From positions 24,256,577 to 24,320,576 of the forward strand of contig NC_092582.1 of NCBI RefSeq assembly GCF_037975245.1: a stretch of 64,000 nucleotides of DNA. The letters run 5' to 3'. Source of the stretch: Apostichopus japonicus (Eukaryota; Echinodermata; Holothuroidea; Aspidochirotida; Stichopodidae). Below the pieces are notes generated by a model. It was given only the letters and a program-made list of their open reading frames with translations, had not been told where the DNA came from and made no database searches. The translations under genes and the position numbers were made by a program. Positions within the stretch are counted from its first letter, which is position 1. Each line of letters starts with the position of its first letter. This document shows, one piece after another, positions 47,096-59,600 of this stretch.

Positions 47096-47667
47096 CAAAC
47101 ATGATTATTCCTTCTTTTTTCTTGCAGTGCCGGAATCAATATTCGCATAATAGCCGAATTTCCCTGAAATATGTTCTTGTTGAAAGAGGGGTACGGGGGG
47201 TAGGGCTGAAGTCCCCCGCCCCTAACTTCCCAAATTTGATATGAATATTGTCATACGGGTACAACTCTAGCAACATAGAAATTCACAAAAAGGTTGGTTG
47301 TTCCTGTCACCATAGCCACTAGTAAAAGTGTAACATTGCATCATGCATGAGATGTAAGGTCGAACAGGGAACACTTAGTATAATCCAATTAACACATATG
47401 AGTGAATTATAGTAAATGGTGAATTATCGACAGCATCATAACGCATAGTAACACTAGCACATATCCAATTGTGGGTGCATGTTATACCAGCACATTCGAT
47501 ACTCTTACAGTAATGTCAATGTAGGTCGTCATAAAGATACACATTTCAGCTTGTTTTGGTTGAGTGCAATATAAGTGCCATAATCAACTATATAAACATG
47601 TTATTATTCAACAGTTAAGATGACGTAGGATTTGCATAGGTCACAAAAATAATGGCTGAACCTGTAG

Positions 47668-48208
47668 CAGACCTGTCAACTCTCCCAGTATTACCGGGAG
47701 ACTCCCGGTTTTTACCCGGCCTCCCGGTTTCATATTCTATTCTCCCGGTTTTTTAATGTTTCATCACTTGCAACATTTCTGAAAATAGCCAACAATTAGT
47801 CATATGCTTAGTAATTCCCCACAGTAACGCTGAACAGGAAAGGCTATTCAGTGTAGTTCGCAAGAACCAGACAGACAGTCGGTTAAGTCTCAAGCTTGAT
47901 GGGACTCTATCTAGCATATAAGCCATGTAGTCACAGTACCCATGGAGTCCACTGTTCCCTATTTCAAATGGAATCCCACTAAAGAAACCCTGTAGAAAGC
48001 GAAGCGAGCTGCTGTAAACTACAACAAGAAACACTGATTGGATGATTCTCTCACTGTATTGCATAAGTAGACTTACTTATTTAGGAGTATTTATATCATT
48101 TCATTTGAAAATTACCAACCTCCCTATTTTCTACTTGTTCTCCCGATTTTTTTGGCCCTGAAAAATGTAATTCTCCCTATTTTGGGGTCAGACAGGTTGA
48201 CAGGTCTG
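47668..48208 (+). mobile_element. Internally deleted hAT element with remnant dimerisation domain
   Basis: Ends CAGACCTGTCAAC and GTTGACAGGTCTG are perfect 13-bp inverted repeats with CAG/CTG tips. CTGTAG touches both ends (47662-47667, 48209-48214), a partial target duplication. The plus strand from about 47800 to 47930 reads VIPHSNAEQERLFSVVRKNQ and TDSRLSLKLDGTLSSI, the C-terminal dimerisation region of hAT transposases, then a stop. A second block, KWNPTKETL, a stop, KAKRAAVNYNKKH, continues the family pattern. The DDE core is missing. It is a defective copy. Confidence 0.88.
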
Positions 48209-48229
48209 CTGTAGGCTCAAATTTCAAAA

Positions 48230-48385
48230 ATACTAATGTAGCATGTTAGGGTTGCTACACTTGGTACAGGGGAACAAAACTATAGCAACTACTAATGTAG
48301 AATATTAGGATTGCTACACTTGGTACAGGGGAACAAATCTATTACAACTACTAATGTAACATATTAGGATTGCTACGGTTGATAA
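48230..48385. repeat. Tandem repeat, ~62-bp unit, about 2.5 copies
   Basis: Units start ACTAATGTAGCATGTTAGGG and contain TTGCTACACTTGGTACAGGG and GAACAAA. The array directly adjoins the right end of the hAT element. Confidence 0.85.
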
Positions 48386-49154
48386 CAGATAAACAGCATT
48401 TCTATCCTTTTCCTTTGTCAAGTATTCTTTCGTTTGTTTTATATTTATTTTATATACTCCTATCTTTTCGATTCTTCTTTTTGTATTGTTTTTCTTTATG
48501 TTTGCTACCATTTCTGTGAATTGGATTTGCACGAAAAGATACGAGTGACCTCTTCAGCTCCACTCCATTTTGTTTTGTTTTGATACTTTTCCATCCTTCC
48601 AACACATTGTTAAACGTAAAGCTGGTAAATATAAATGTTTGGATTTTCCCGGCAAAGGAAATGACCGTGCTAGGAGTATTTCTAATAAATATTATAAGCA
48701 ATGTTTGGATTAATAGTTATTGCATCCTTCCGCCAGTTCAAACGCATGCGCATGGTAGACATTATTGACCTCACATTATGATAATATGATGTATGTTATG
48801 TATATCCATATATATCGCGTGTTGTAAGACAATATTCTTTTCCGGGTTTGCGCTCTTCACTAAACGATATATATGTGCTGCATTATGACACACGCTCTCA
48901 AAAACAACTTCAGCGATGAAGCTGTTCAGAAATCCATAGTGGTTATTATACACCACGGAGCCGTCTAACTTTATTTTATGAGGAGATTGGATCAGTCGAA
49001 TTGAAGTGTACGTACAAAATGACTAAAGTTACTTTTGACTTCATGTATAGGCCCAGTTATAATTAAATATCAGCTCGATCCGATTAGCGTTGTGTATACT
49101 ATATGATTTGCCTACATGTATAGGTCATAGAATTAAGCTAGTTATAGTAGTATA

Positions 49155-49640
49155 GTCAGTAGTGCGAAGTTCGGCATACTGCGAAGATCGGCCACCCTTA
49201 AGAAACACACGATTTCACCATGAAAAACTACAGGAAGAGCCAAATTTCACCAAAAAGTACGAAGCTACAGTTTTCTCTCCAAAATGACCCGTGTGCAAGA
49301 AATTACTTACATATTTGTCAATAAAATGACGAAGATCTATGAAGTCTGTTATAATTACTGAAAGAGCAACTGCGCCACCAATTTTATCACCAGCGCCACA
49401 CTGTGGGTTGCGTGTCCGAACTTCGCAATACTCTAGCAAGAAATACCAGTTCCACAATCACGAAGAATCTTCTTGGAAAACAACGTGAAAACAGTTTGCA
49501 GGAAAGAAAGTTTGGCCGTGTATCGTACTATAACAAAATTCTCCCACCATATGAAGTATATTTTCAAATGATTTATACCAGAAGATTTAGTTTTGGGGTG
49601 TTTTAAGTCTTAAGTGGCCGAACTTCGAAGTCACCATCCT
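49155..49640. mobile_element. Probable MITE with GCGAAGTTCGG words at both ends
   Basis: CGAAGATCGGCCACCCTTAAG (49182-49202) and CTTAAGTGGCCGAACTTCG (49609-49627) are inverted with few mismatches. Related words also occur at about 49164 and, inverted, in the middle near 49417. Outer limits and any target duplication are uncertain. Overlapping short frames on both strands show no family signature. Confidence 0.5.
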
Positions 49641-52600
49641 ACTTTATTTACAACTCATTTGATTTTATTGCAGCTCTGTAATAATATAACGATAGAGTTG
49701 TTAACATTAACGCTTGTCCCTCAACCCAGACACATTGATTTTTTTGTTCACACTTAAACACTGCCGTAACTTGTAGGTCTATATCAATTATTAGGAATTT
49801 TTGGAGCAAAGAGTAGCTATTTGCAATCCAAATTTTGATTTGGGTGTAATTTGGTGAAAGATATTTATTTCAAGTTACCTTTTGTTTGTGTTTGAAACTA
49901 TAGGTCAAGTAGGTTCCCTTGTGTTACTCTAAGTTTGACCTCATTCAAGGAGAACGGCAGGGAGGGGACTATCTTGTAATTTTACTGCTGAGAGGGAGCA
50001 AATAATGAAGATACGACGTCTTATTTATAGTGGTGAACTGGTGATGGACACTTCAATGCTGTCTTGAAAATCAATAAATTATTCACATACTTAAGTAGAA
50101 CATAATCTGAGGAAGTAGAGCCCATTATAATATGAAAGTAAAATACTATTAAATTCCACTTAGTACTGGTTCTTGTCAATATCACTATGCATTTGCGTGC
50201 CTGAAATCCCTAGTGCATAAGCTGTGTGCAGTCTCGTTAAGCATATAGCGTATGCATATGAAATACGTACGTGATCTAACACTGTAGCTACATACCCGTA
50301 CCTATACGTCCGTCAGTTTCACCCGAGTTCCGTGATTGCGCACTAGAGAAATCGTTGCTGAATAAGGAAGTGTATCTTGAATGTAGCCTACCATAGTAAC
50401 ATACAGGCTAAGGTTGTATACATACAATGTAACGTTATTTACAACTATAGTAAGGAGAAACTAGGGGCAAATGAAATTGTGTTTTCCATTGTGTTATAAC
50501 CGTAAAAACGTTAACGGAAATTTTAAATTAGGGATGATAGTAAAATGGTTCTGCTGAAAATACCTGATATCACATATAAATATGCACAACAAATTGAGAA
50601 GTTTCACGTTTGGTGGAGAACAATATTGAGCGAGAGTTATATGATACATGAAGTTGCAGATACAGCTTCCCGGCTGAGCTTGATATTTAAGGCAGCCATT
50701 CTTGCTCGAATAATATACTTATATCACATACAATGATGGAAGGGTATTGATGTTGCGACAAATTCCAGTGCCGTGATGTTTCCATATGGAGAGATCTGCC
50801 TCATTGCACAAATTATGTAAGACTATTCCTCTATTCCGGAGGATACAGTTTATCATTGTCAAACACAACTGCTGTGAATTGTTTGCAACTATAGCTTAAA
50901 ACTACATCCTTATAGTATTTTGATAGGTGGAGATGCACATTGTCAATATTTGGTGATGTTTTGTGCTGCTCCTGGGTCTTAACACTGGTTAATTCGTGAC
51001 CAGTCGTAGTCGTAAGCACACTGTCAGACTATTCAGTTTCACTCATTTTCCGGCGGCTCTGGTATAGACGGAACACATCCAGTAGGGGACGTACAAGATG
51101 TCATATTAATGCTGGTTTCGAGGATAGCATGTGCAAATGTTACGCTAGCGTTGCAAGGTCTCGATGTGCCAGTCTTAATATTTATGCCGATGGTTAAAAC
51201 GTCATGAGCCCCGTCGACAAGCGGTAAGATTATGTACGGGGTACAAATTAGAAACTACTACTTGATCCGAGGTTATAAACTTATCTAGGCAAAGACATCA
51301 TAGTGTGGTGATATTATGTGATTTTCGTCTAAATAGAACCGTTATAGTTTAGGTTCAGTTTAGCGAGAACCTCATTTGAACAGTACCCATATTCAAAGTG
51401 CGTGTCATATCCAACAAGCGTTACTTAAAACGGGCGAATTCGAAAAGGTGTTACCAAGGCTTTCACGTCATCAGTGTATAGATTTATTGTGTGTTGTTTC
51501 CCTGCTTTTGTTTATGTAGTCATATGACCTGTGCCTCGGATTGGATAGTTATGAATAGATTTGTTATATATGTTACCAAAGTTTTTCAAATAAAAGTAAA
51601 CAGTATATAAATGTTACCCAAATACGCGAATCAGAATGTATGGCAGATCACTTATAACGTTTTAACACGGCGATGACGGTAATACATGAAGTAGTGGATG
51701 TATTTCTCCAAATAGCTTTGCATATCGTATTGATTGATGTACAATTTCAATATATTGACTGGTTTTGTAATAGAATTCCGATACTGTCATAGTTACCTTA
51801 GATTTAGAAAGGCTTGATCTATTGCTAAGGTACTGTATATTCATCAAGACTTCAAAAACAAACAGCTGGACACAACCTCCCACTTCCAGGACCATTCGAT
51901 ACCAGAACCAATAACCAAGGATTGAATAAACATTAAAGGATATCCATATTATTGAAACTAAAGGTCGTTTAGTCAAACAAGGAACATCCAATTTAACCCT
52001 CATTAGGTAAATAAATGTTAACATATTATAATGTGTCAGTTTAAATGTTTTGCTAGGTCTACAAGAATACATTTCTATGAAATTTGAAACAAGGATGGCA
52101 AGACAAACCACTTTAATTATATTTTCAGGACCTCAAACATGGGCATGTATTGTCAGACTTAGAATAGGTCCCATGTGAGTGGTGGCTAAAGTGATAAAGG
52201 CATCAAAATTATTCTAGGTGGAACTGCATCTGGTAATCCGGTGAATTCTGGTCGGAGCGTACTATGTAACCACCGTGTACCCAGTGTTCTCACTGTGGGA
52301 TAAACTCCGGTATCACTCAACAAAGTACAGTAGGTAACATGGGATGCACTGCCACGGAATATGCTCCCTATTTCATTTCCCCAATATTAGGGAACGGGCA
52401 CCGTCTTTGAAACACCACATACAACTAAACAACAAATGTGTACAGGCTTTGGCTCTAGCTATTATAAGTGCCATGACTTCTTGAACTAGTTGTAGGCTCC
52501 GGCCGCACCGTTATCCGCACACAGCTTGTGGTTTCAATCTCAAGTTTCGCTCGTCGCGACAAACAGACAAAGTTGCAGGTCTACCGATGTGAAAAATCTC

Positions 52601-52690
52601 GGTCTCTTTTCATAGAACTGAACTTCTAGTATTCGATGATATGAATCCTGAGATGTGTAACCTTTAACCAAATAGAGCCACGACACTAAA
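49641..52690. other. No supported gene
   Basis: AT-rich sequence with short frames only. A 149-residue minus-strand frame at 51662-52111 has hydrophobic and cysteine-containing stretches but no recognisable motif, and I do not annotate it as a gene. Confidence 0.4.
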
Positions 52691-52793
52691 ATGTGTGTGT
52701 GTGGGGGGGGGAACATTAGTGTGTCCCCCACCCATCGAAATGTGGGGGACGTGTCCCCCTGCCCCCCCCCCCCCCCAGGATTGACGCCCATGC
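52690..52793. mobile_element. Solo right end of a family B-like element
   Basis: Ends in a poly-C run then CCAGGATTGACGCCCATG, close to the GGATCGCCGCCCATG terminus of family B. An inverted GTGTCCCCCAC / GTGGGGGACGTG pair lies just inside. The matching left end was not found. Confidence 0.45.
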
Positions 52794-53329
52794 TTGTAAG
52801 CTGCTCTAAAGTTTTCTCACAATCCTTTATGTTGAGATCCCATGTCTTGATATGGTCAAACAAATAATATAAAGAAAAAAACAGTCTGGTAAGTTACTTT
52901 GAAATATCATGACATATCTTTTGTGAGTTTGACACCGGCATTGACATTTTTCGAAAAATCTGCAAATTACGCGTGGAAAATAAGGTAAGATTGACTGGGC
53001 TTTCAGCCAAGTAACATACTGAATGACCGAACTATATGTCAAACTGACATCAAAGATTGCGTCTGAAACATTATTAGGGTGACGGATTCTCAACGATACA
53101 GTAGTATTGTCTGCTGTTTGAAAATTTGTTTTTTTAGCGGTTTTAAGAGCATCAGGGTACGTCCCAGAAATGAAAACCCGGCCTATGCGCTATGTCACGT
53201 CCGGTTTTCAGCAACTATAGCCTACTGACGGTGCGCGGTCGAAGGGTCGTTCATGAGTGGTCATCGTGGAGATTCGAGACCATTCAGACCAATGATATGT
53301 TTTTCACACATGTATTTTTTTTTAGACAC

Positions 53330-53402
53330 CCAAAATCCCAGTGGGGGAGGATGACTGGGGCGACAAGCTTTCGCCCCCACGCCCCTTGGCTACGCCACTG
53401 CG
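53330..53402. mobile_element. Solo transposon end CTTGGCTACGCCACTG
   Basis: Resembles the GGCTACG-type right ends seen at 3595 and 59849. There is no partner left end in the window upstream. Confidence 0.35.
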
Positions 53403-53681
53403 TACAGGTATATAGGTCACGTGCATTTTGTTTGGTGAGATAACTATCAACAACTGGATAAACCTAGTTTTGTGCAAGTACCTTGAAAGTATATGAAGTT
53501 AATATATTGTACTAATCAATGAAGGAATTAAGAAATGTGGGGATAATGCAGGACCTGATCACACACAGGCAATGAAGCTTTTCAACCCCCTCGCATGAAC
53601 AAAATAAAACCCGCTAAACTCCGCTTGATATAAATAGTTATCCCCCTTTGTTCCATATTGGGACAGTTTTCTGAGTGTGTG

Positions 53682-53685
<4 letters not shown>

Positions 53686-53719
<34 letters not shown>
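53686..53719. repeat. (TA)n microsatellite
   Basis: About 17 uninterrupted AT dinucleotides. No other feature is attached. Confidence 0.95.
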
Positions 53720-53722
<3 letters not shown>

Positions 53723-54058
53723 ACAATAACTTGTCCTAGGACCCCGACAAGAGTTAACATACACGCCCCTCCGTACAATAAATGGTTCACTTGTCACACG
53801 TCGGATGAGACCCCTATCTACAACTTGAAAACCTTTACTTGCACAAGTACCTCAAAAGTATATTAAGTTAATATATTGTACTAATCTATGAAGGAATTAA
53901 GGAAGGTGATATTGTTTGAAATTAGCTCTGTGTTTGCTTTCTTTTGTTTGTTCCTCACCTGACTTACCAAATGGTATTGTTGAATTACGTATTATGGGGA
54001 ATAACATCACCTGAATAGACTTTGGAAGTATGATATATTTCCATCTTTTTCACCTATT

Positions 54059-54856
54059 CATGGGCGGCGATCCTGGGGGGGGGGGGGGGGGGGGAAGGGG
54101 GATATATCCCCCCATGAAAATGGGTGGAGGGGATGTAATACACCATATCCCCCCCCCCACCAAATGCCAGGGATAAGAATATTTTCATGCCTAAATTTAT
54201 GCATCATCGTGAATGTACAGCTCTTTTTTAGCTTCATTTCTCGCCTACCATAAACGCAGTGCGATCTTTTCAAATAAACCGTCTTGATAAAGGCAAGAAT
54301 AGTTGACTGTGGGCTTCATTGGCCCTATAACAACAAAATGTATTATTGCGCCCACGGTATTGATATAGTACATATATGCACCCTCATAGTATTCATATAG
54401 GCCCTATAATAGGCCTACACGTACATGTTCCCTCGAACAGCTGAGAATCTTATGTTACCAAGGTAATGCTTAATACACGTTTCACCTGGATGCACTAGCA
54501 ATCGGTACCTAGGAATGTAACTATGTGTAATTGTGTATTGCATGTGTATAGGCCTATAATAGCCTGCATGAGGCCATTTTCTTCATCGAATAAAATAAAG
54601 AGCTCTCGAACATTCTAATTTAAAAACAAAGAAGGATTTTGGATCCTGATTATGAGATATTTCGGACATGATATCCTTTTTTTAAAGTTGGGTATATGCC
54701 GCTTGGAAACCTCGGGAAGTGCCGTTTCCGGCCATCTAGAGGGTTTGTAAATCCCAAAATTTTCTTGAACGCTTCGCGCCAACCCATGGTGGCGCTACGC
54801 TTAGATAGTCAACAAGGTCATATCCCCCCACTCGGAAGTACGGATCGCCGCCCATG
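54059..54856. mobile_element. hAT-type MITE, family B, copy 2 (opposite orientation)
   Basis: Starts CATGGGCGGCGATCC and ends GGATCGCCGCCCATG. It is flanked by an exact 8-bp duplication CACCTATT (54051-54058 and 54857-54864). Aligned in reverse, it matches the copy at 28704-30036 end to end, apart from that copy's internal insertion. It shows that the empty family consensus is near 0.8 kb. Confidence 0.95.
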
Positions 54857-54864
54857 CACCTATT

Positions 54865-56064
54865 GCATCACAAATCACCTAGACTTGAAGTTAGAAGCAA
54901 TTAAAATACATGTTAGGTTTTGATAACATGTCAAATGAGTTAACCACATTGCCGTAACATAATTGGGACCGAGATTTTGTTACCTGCGGAGATGGAAACT
55001 GGGTAAGGAAGTCTGGAGGAAGTGAGAAGAAATCTAAGTTGGGGATTGACGAAGAGCTTGCATTGGGGGGGGGGGGGGGGACGCCAAAACACAGATTTTC
55101 CCTACAGACTGATTGTCTTTGAATGAAGCAAGTTCCTGTTTGTAATTAGTCACAAACGGAAAACGTGTGTTGGGAGTTTGGACTGTAATTCAATAAGTCC
55201 TCACGGTTCAATTTGTCGGCCCTATAAATACTCTGAAGGGGCTATTCGACGCCACTTCTCCACGAAAGCCACAATAATATTATATATATATTGACGATAT
55301 ATATATTTTTTTATCTGGTCACATGGTGAAGAATCGATCAAGTCATTCTTTGAACTATTTTCATGAGAGCATTACATTTTCTGTAGACGTTTTTTTTTTA
55401 TAGCATATATGTTTAGTTTCACTGAACCTTGGTGACGAAATGGCATGTCACATTGGACAAAATGGTAGCACATTCAATATACATCTCTCGTAACATAACC
55501 TGTCAGTTCCGATACAGAAGCAACATTTGTTCACCTCCATCTATATTCATAATGGATAATGCTTCGGTTTAACGTTGCCTTCAGGTACTAACCGACCAAA
55601 GAAAATTAACTTCCACACTGAAGTCTCCATGGTCTATTGCAACCACTCTATTGTCCTACATCTGGAACTTTCATGACAGATGTAGTCACCCAAAAATCAA
55701 TGACAGCTCCCTGCCTATACTTCACAGGTCTCAATAAAAGTGGATCCTGCTCAATAATCCCACTGTTCTCATTGAAAATAATTCTTTTATATAAAGAACG
55801 ACATCAAATTTTAAACTGGTCGGAGGGGGTGGGGGAGATTCATGTCTTTAACACATTTGACCACATATGTACATTTGATAAGGAGCTATTTTCATCTAAT
55901 GAAGGGAAGCACGACATTTAAAGTTACCCATATCACATAAGAGGCACCAGAGGATGTCGTTTGCATAACAATGAAAGTGTGTACACAAATTTATACAGTG
56001 AAATTTTGCTTGACCTTTTGTGTAAGTAAACCATTCAGGAGATCTCGGCCTCGGACCTTCTCGG
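54865..56064. other. No supported gene
   Basis: AT-rich DNA with a poly-G tract near 55066-55080 and a short TA-rich palindromic patch at about 55278-55312. It is upstream of the NLR gene. Its promoter or a 5' untranslated exon may lie here or in the next kilobase, but I cannot point to it. Confidence 0.4.
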
Positions 56065-56310
56065 CCTTGTTATTGTTAGTACACCTTAACGATAATAACT
56101 ACTGTACGATGACCGCAAGTTTGGTCCTTGTTCTTGTTAGTACTAATGATAACTACGATGTCTGCAAGCTTGAGCCTTGTTCTTGTTACTACACTGTAAC
56201 GATACCAACTACGATGACCGCAAGTTTGGTCCTTGTTCTTGTTGCTACACTACAGTATAACGATAATAACTACGATGACTGCAAGTTTAAGCCTTGTTCT
56301 TGTTAGTACC
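56065..56310. repeat. Tandem repeat, ~56-60-bp unit, about four copies
   Basis: Each unit holds CGATAATAACTACGATGACC, GCAAGTTTGGTCCTTGTTCT and TGTTAGTAC with small indels. It lies about 0.3 kb upstream of the first coding exon of the NLR gene. Confidence 0.9.
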
Positions 56311-56624
56311 GGTACACTATATCGCATCCTTGTGTTTATCTGTAAATTGTTATTACGTTCATTTTGCTTGGAGTAAAAGTCACAGGTTATAGCAAGTCAA
56401 ACGATAAGTTTGCAGTACTTTTACACAAAAACACAACACAAAAACACACTATAATCTAGGGAAAATTCTATCGATGAATTGCTGAGTCATGTGTGGTTTT
56501 TAAAGACAATCTGGTGTTTTTGATAAAGTACATATAACAAGCTGAGGTTTCTAAAATGTTTAGTTGTAAATGATACCGTGACGTCAGAAACTAAAAGTTT
56601 CAGTTTTTTGTTCTACAGGTCAAT

Positions 56625-56685
56625 ATGGCACAGGCGGACCCCTCTCAAAGCACCGGGAGTGACACAGGGACAAACCCTGCAGAAG
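56625..56685 (+). CDS. NLR exon 1: start codon and leader
   Basis: Acceptor TTCTACAG at 56618, ATG at 56625, donor GAAG|GTAAGA at 56686. It encodes MAQADPSQSTGSDTGTNPAE plus one base. It is low in hydrophobic residues and is not a signal peptide, so the product is cytosolic. Confidence 0.75.
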
Positions 56686-59600
56686 GTAAGATACTTTCAG
56701 TGAACAAGTAATCGGACTACATATTTATTGCTTTAGCTGTCCTTGTGTCAGAAAACCTCTGTACAAGACCAGAGTTACACTTTTTTGGTGAGGGATGGGG
56801 TAGGGGGGGGGTCTTTGGCAGGCATACGTTTTAAGACTTTTAATTGAGTGTGCAGCAAGAAAGGCAGTGACTGCATATACATTCCTTTGTTCAGGTATAC
56901 GCAGTTGATAAGCGTGTATGTTCAGCGGACTGCATTGCAAATATTTCTTACGCAACGTACAATTAATGTAGTAATTTACAATACAGTAGCCATATCAGAC
57001 TTGAAATACTCGATTCAGTACTTGTACTCATTCTCGGGTACAATCTGTACATGTGTACTCGAGAATTTGTTTTAAAGGTCTCTCCATGAATCAAGTGAAC
57101 ACATAACCTTCCTACAACCGTTTAGACCTGACATTTTGTTTCACCATAGCCGCCAATAGCTCGGTTATAATTTGACAAAAATTCGAGCGTCTTATCTGAA
57201 CAATATGTGCCATATTAGCCCCGTGAATTTTCGAAGTAATTTTGCTAACAACTGGTGACATTATACATATATTTGAGAAAACTTGATACTCCGAGTAAGA
57301 AAACTAAATGCGGCCTTAATTGACATACGACTTACAAGGAAGTGTTTAGTGAGGAGAAGCAGAAGAATACATATTTGACTATAGGTTCTCTGTATGATAA
57401 AATTAGTGACGAATTTATCTCTTGCACTAACCATATCATCTGCAAAACATACTTAGCGGTATATTGCAGATGTAACGATTTAGGATTAGGAAATTCTTAT
57501 ATTTTGTATTAAAACTTCCTTTTTTTTCTAAGTCGCAGGTTTCGATCATTTTAATGTCAAAATAACCTGACCATCAGCCTCTTCTCGTGATTCAACAATT
57601 ATCAAATTTGCTTGCATTAAAATCTGGAGAGATTGATAGAAACGATAGATTCGAGACACCCGGATAACTTCAATTTGAGTCAAAATGTCTTGTGAGCATT
57701 AGTTAATAATTTGTACCTCGCACCTGATGAAAACTTATCGAGTTTTACAGATACATAAACCAGCCTATTATCACAGACTGATACTATAACTGATAACGAT
57801 ATAGGTAACTAACTGCATGGGTTAAGTGACGCATGGATGGAAATGTCTTCGATTTATGTCGTGGTAGTAATATAGGTATACATTAAGACGGTACACAAAC
57901 CCAATTGCACTCTTTGACTGACAGCATTGTAGTGAGGAACATCTGTGGGTAAAACTAGTAAAAAGGAAAGGAACGGCGTACACCTATCGATAAACTGTAG
58001 AGGCTTAGCATGTACGTTAACATGCACATCAGACATATGTATTTATGAACTCTTTGCATCGCCTTCATTTGTTTCTATGTCGCAGATTTCGGTCTTTTTA
58101 AAGTCGACCTAGCTGATCATCTGAATGATTCCACGATTCAACGATTATCAATTTTGCTTGGATTAAAACCTGGAGAGATTGATAGCATCAAGAGGTCCAA
58201 GACACCTGGATTAGAAATGGTGAATCTTTTGGATGAACGAGGATTTATAACTGCTACTGATATAGGAGATCTTTTAAAGATGTTACGCAAATTGAAGCTG
58301 GCTGGTCTCGCTGCGAGAATACGAAGTTCTTTCCAAACAAAGACTTCCCAAGCAAAGACTTCCCAGGATCTTGAAGGTAATCATCTGTTCTAAATATTAT
58401 TTTCATGTTTACAGTCACTCAAGCAAGAGAGAAAAGTCACAAAAGTATTTAAGCTTGGACTATAACATGATAAAATGTGGCTATAACACTTGGCTTTCAT
58501 AACATTAATTCTCATTTTCATAGATACCGATATTTGTTGTCTAACTTGACTATTCATGATAAAGGGTTTGAGTTTGAAAACAAGAACAGCCGAATACAGG
58601 AGAAAATGTCTGATGTATCGGAGTATCATATTTGAGTTTATGTAAAAGCCTCTCTTGTATATAAAACCGAACTAACCAGAAAATAACAAGTCCCTACATG
58701 AAGTCACTCTGTATTCTCTGACAAAGGATTGGTGACTGGCATTTATGTAAGAGAAATTCGATTTTTGTAAGTACGTCAAATGAACTTCAAATGAGCGATA
58801 TGAAACAGGAAATTATGGAACGAAAACATGAAAATAATTTAAAAACCTGGTTGAAACGAACGAATGAGATAAACAATAGACAAACATTTTGACTGCAGCG
58901 GTATTCAAAGCTCATGAAATAATATCGTTATTTGTATGCTCTCCTTGATTATTTCCAGATAGTTCATCGTCTGAGGTTATTATTTATTTATTGCTTTGCC
59001 CGTTTTCATTACACATTTCAAACTGTATCCTGAATGTCACGTATTTATATATAATGGTTTGGGTCTAAACTTAATTTTCTGATAGCAGCCATTGTTCCAG
59101 GGACGTAGCCAGATGGGAGCAGGAGAGCGGCTGCTCCCCCCCCCCCTTTTTCAGTGTCGCAAAAAATGTTAAAACTGTTGTTTTTTGGCATGGTATTTTG
59201 TCAGTGCGCTTTTGATCTTGAATACTTTTCAGCTCCCTTAACACAATTATAATCGTAGTAGCATTCAGGACTACTGATGCACTTAGTTTGGCAGATGCAA
59301 TTAGCTAAATTTAGCCTATTACAAGTCTACAGTTGGCCACTGGGTAATACAAATTATAGCCTGACTCGATGGAGTGTTACCAACCGTATATGCACAATGT
59401 GCGTTCTCATCCTTTCTATGATTCGTCATAAGTTGTTGCACGAACAGCATGTTAAGCTAGCAATCGTACGTGATACACGCTTCCTATACATACTAATTAC
59501 ACTGCTAAATATAAAAGTTTATATTGTCCATCAGTTAAGTTCGTCAAATGTATTAAAGTCCAGACATTGGACAATAAACAAGAATCATCCTACTGGAAAA

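Noticed and set aside
47753-48064. 103-residue minus-strand frame
   Set aside because: It is antisense to the hAT dimerisation domain on the plus strand, which has clear family motifs.
51662-52111. 149-residue minus-strand frame
   Set aside because: Length alone is suggestive, but composition and motifs match no family and no splice signals tie it to other exons.
52540-52863. 107-residue minus-strand frame with a glycine run
   Set aside because: It crosses a poly-C tract and a transposon end; no conserved motif.
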